From assembly GCF_012927445.1 (NCBI RefSeq), contig NZ_JABBPD010000007.1, positions 744,001 through 808,000 on the forward strand: DNA of 64,000 nucleotides, in the 5' to 3' direction. Position 1 is the first letter of the stretch. Each line of letters starts with the position of its first letter. The notes beneath the pieces are model-generated. The model saw only the letters and a program-made list of their open reading frames with translations. It did not search any database and was not told the origin of the DNA. The position numbers and the translations under genes were made by a program. Positions 62,485-64,000 of this stretch are shown piece after piece. Origin of the DNA: Rhodoferax sp. (lineage in GTDB: Bacteria; Pseudomonadota; Gammaproteobacteria; Burkholderiales; Burkholderiaceae_C).

Positions 62485-63447
62485 ATGTTCAGGTGGAAAA
62501 AATTAGGCAAGGTGTTCACGCCGCAAGAAGTGCGAGGGCGCAGTTGGCTGAAAGAGTTCGCACAGGCGCCTTCGATCCTTGTGTTTGATGATTTCGTGCG
62601 GGTCTATTTCTCCTGCCGCCCCCCCGCAGACGAGAATGCTCAGTATGTAAGCTACTCCGCCTATGTCGATCTCGATCGCGCCGATCTGTTCAAGGTGCGG
62701 CATGTTGGCGAACAACCCATCCTCAGTCTGGGTGGGCTGGGCGAGTTCGATGAATTCGGCACCTATCCAGTCTCTGTTATTCGCTATGGAAACGAAGTGC
62801 GCGCCTATTACGCGGGCTGGACGCGCTGTGAATCCGTGCCGTTCAACGTGGCGATCGGCATGGCGACCAGCTTCGATGGGGGCACGACCTTCACCAAACT
62901 TGGCACCGGCCCGGTACTGTCGTATTCGCCGGACGAACCTTTCGTGCTGAGCGGGCCGAAGGTCCGGCGGTTCAATGACACCTGGTATCTGTGGTACATC
63001 GCCGGTCGCAAGTGGAAAGTAGTCGATGGCAAGGCAGAGCCGGTCTACAAGATCCGCATGGCATCGTCCTTAGACGGTATCCATTGGAACAAGGTCAACA
63101 AAGACCTGATTGAGAGTCGCATTGAAGAAGATGAAGCGCAAGCCAGTCCGGACGTGTTCTACGCCAATGGCAAATATCACATGTTCTTCTGCTACCGCTA
63201 CAGCAGCGATTACCGGGGCAAGGAAAACGGCTACCGCATCGGATATGCATCCAGCACCAACTTGACCGACTGGCTGCGCGATGATGCGAAAGCCGGCATC
63301 GACGTGTCGGAGGAAGGCTGGGATGCGGAGATGATCAGTTACCCGCACGTGTTCGAACTGGATGAAAAAACCTACCTGGCCTATCTTGGCAATCAGGTTG
63401 GTCGACACGGCTTCGGTCTGGCAGTGCTGGATGGCAAGTTGGAGTAA
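62485..63447 (+). CDS. Five-bladed beta-propeller glycosidase-like protein, copy 1
   Basis: A 320-residue protein resembling the GH43/GH32/GH130-type five-bladed propeller group. Repeating blades show as LVFDDFVRVYFSCRPP, VRAYYAGWTRC, NVAIGMATSFDGGTTFTKL, TWYLWYIAGRKW, IRMASSLDGIHWNKV, KYHMFFCYRYSS and RIGYASSTNLTDW. No signal peptide, so it acts in the cytoplasm. Catalytic acids are not evident by eye. It begins 3 nt after the WbqC-like gene and has a paralogue directly after it. It may bind or process a sugar intermediate. Confidence 0.75.
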   Translation: MFRWKKLGKVFTPQEVRGRSWLKEFAQAPSILVFDDFVRVYFSCRPPADENAQYVSYSAYVDLDRADLFKVRHVGEQPILSLGGLGEFDEFGTYPVSVIRYGNEVRAYYAGWTRCESVPFNVAIGMATSFDGGTTFTKLGTGPVLSYSPDEPFVLSGPKVRRFNDTWYLWYIAGRKWKVVDGKAEPVYKIRMASSLDGIHWNKVNKDLIESRIEEDEAQASPDVFYANGKYHMFFCYRYSSDYRGKENGYRIGYASSTNLTDWLRDDAKAGIDVSEEGWDAEMISYPHVFELDEKTYLAYLGNQVGRHGFGLAVLDGKLE

Positions 63448-63450
63448 GGA

Positions 63451-64000
63451 ATGAGCGCGATGAAGTGGACAAAACTCGGCAAGATATTCGACCCTACCCA
63501 GTACTCGCTGCCGAACGAATGTGTGCAATTCGCACAATCGCCGCAAGCCTTGGTGTTCGATGATTTTGTACGCATCTATTTTTCCACCCGCGCGGTCGAC
63601 AAAAGCAATGGCAAGTACCTGAGCCATATCGCCTTCGTCGACATGTGCAAGAACCTGCGCGATGTCATTCGCGTATCGGACAAGACGGTCATCCCACTCG
63701 GTGGACTTGGTTGTTTCGACGAGCATGGCATTTTTCCAATGAGCGTCATGCGGCACGGCGATGCCGTGTATGGCTACACCTGCGGTTGGAATCGACGTGT
63801 CTCGGTCTCGGTCGATACCGCCATCGGTCTGGCCATCAGCCATGATGACGGCCTCACCTTCCAGCGCATCGGTGACGGCCCGGTGCTGGCGGCATCGCTG
63901 CATGAACCTTGTCTGGTTGGTGATGGCTTTGTGAAGATCGTCGACGGCGTGTTCCACATGTGGTACATCTTCGGTGCCGGCTGGAGGAAGTTCACACCGG
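63451..64000 (+). CDS. Five-bladed beta-propeller glycosidase-like protein, copy 2 (3' end cut off)
   Basis: The frame is open from ATG 63451 to the window edge, giving 183 residues. It parallels copy 1 blade by blade: MKWTKLGKIF against MFRWKKLGKVF, ALVFDDFVRIYFSTRA against ILVFDDFVRVYFSCRP, and AIGLAISHDDGLTFQRIGDG against AIGMATSFDGGTTFTKLGTG. An ATG three codons in (63460) is an alternative start. It is a tandem duplicate, diverged to roughly 40% identity by eye, so the two copies likely handle different residues. Confidence 0.75.
   Translation, partial: MSAMKWTKLGKIFDPTQYSLPNECVQFAQSPQALVFDDFVRIYFSTRAVDKSNGKYLSHIAFVDMCKNLRDVIRVSDKTVIPLGGLGCFDEHGIFPMSVMRHGDAVYGYTCGWNRRVSVSVDTAIGLAISHDDGLTFQRIGDGPVLAASLHEPCLVGDGFVKIVDGVFHMWYIFGAGWRKFTP

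Overview
This window is chromosomal DNA from a betaproteobacterium, most likely a Comamonadaceae member close to Rhodoferax. That is judged from gene order (a full spc/alpha ribosomal block, flhDC-motAB-cheYZ-flhBAFG-fliA next to the flg operons), from protein character, and from a 53-bp dispersed repeat of a type I recall from that family. No plasmid, phage, transposase or CRISPR array is visible. The genus is inference; the class is well supported.

Layout. 1-8225 (+): the 3' part of the spc operon and the alpha operon (rplE partial, rpsN, rpsH, rplF, rplR, rpsE, rpmD, rplO, secY, infA, rpmJ, rpsM, rpsK, rpsD, rpoA, rplQ), then an initiator tRNA-fMet 21 nt after rplQ and a strong terminator. 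8249-13835 (-): a rep helicase - small exported protein - pldA - aidB series. 13911-26719 (mixed): an AEC carrier, a secreted His/Asp/Lys-rich protein, priA, hemE, a FliB-like Cys-rich methylase, a CoA-binding protein, a ScsB/DsbD-like reductase, a DUF167 protein, a B12-binding radical SAM protein, a PhnA-like zinc ribbon protein and a creatininase-family hydrolase. 26781-29138 (-): amtB with a sigma-54 promoter, followed by an uncharacterised gene and a DsbG-like lipoprotein. 29283-31642 (+): ahpC-ahpF. 31639-36443 (-): an Aer-like chemoreceptor, a histidine-phosphatase-fold protein, and a PLP aminotransferase/PhzF pair.

36587-60292 is one large motility region. flgBCDEFGHIJKL plus an HDOD protein run leftward from a divergent promoter region. 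flgA, then flgM and flgN behind a sigma-28 promoter, run rightward. motAB-cheYZ-flhBAFG-fliA and the master regulator flhDC run leftward. Together they encode the regulator, anti-sigma and sigma factors, export gate, rod, hook and rings, stators, and two chemotaxis signalling proteins. Flagellin, the C-ring/export ATPase (fli) genes and cheA/cheW lie outside the window. 60630-64000 (+) starts a surface-glycan cluster: DegT aminotransferase, WbqC-like protein and two tandem paralogous beta-propeller proteins, the last cut by the window edge.

Most notable: a 53-55-bp repeat occurs six times between 11.6 and 34.7 kb, plus two solo 17-nt left arms. Three of the six lie inside genes on the same strand and in the same reading frame. 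Two of these supply the hydrophobic core and Ala-X-Ala cleavage site of signal peptides in unrelated proteins, and the third supplies a transmembrane segment of DsbD. A C9 homopolymer inside flhF, upstream of its GTPase domain, is a candidate phase-variation switch for flagella. A FlhG-position protein has lost its Walker A motif. Two consensus DnaA boxes sit in the non-coding DNA upstream of priA.
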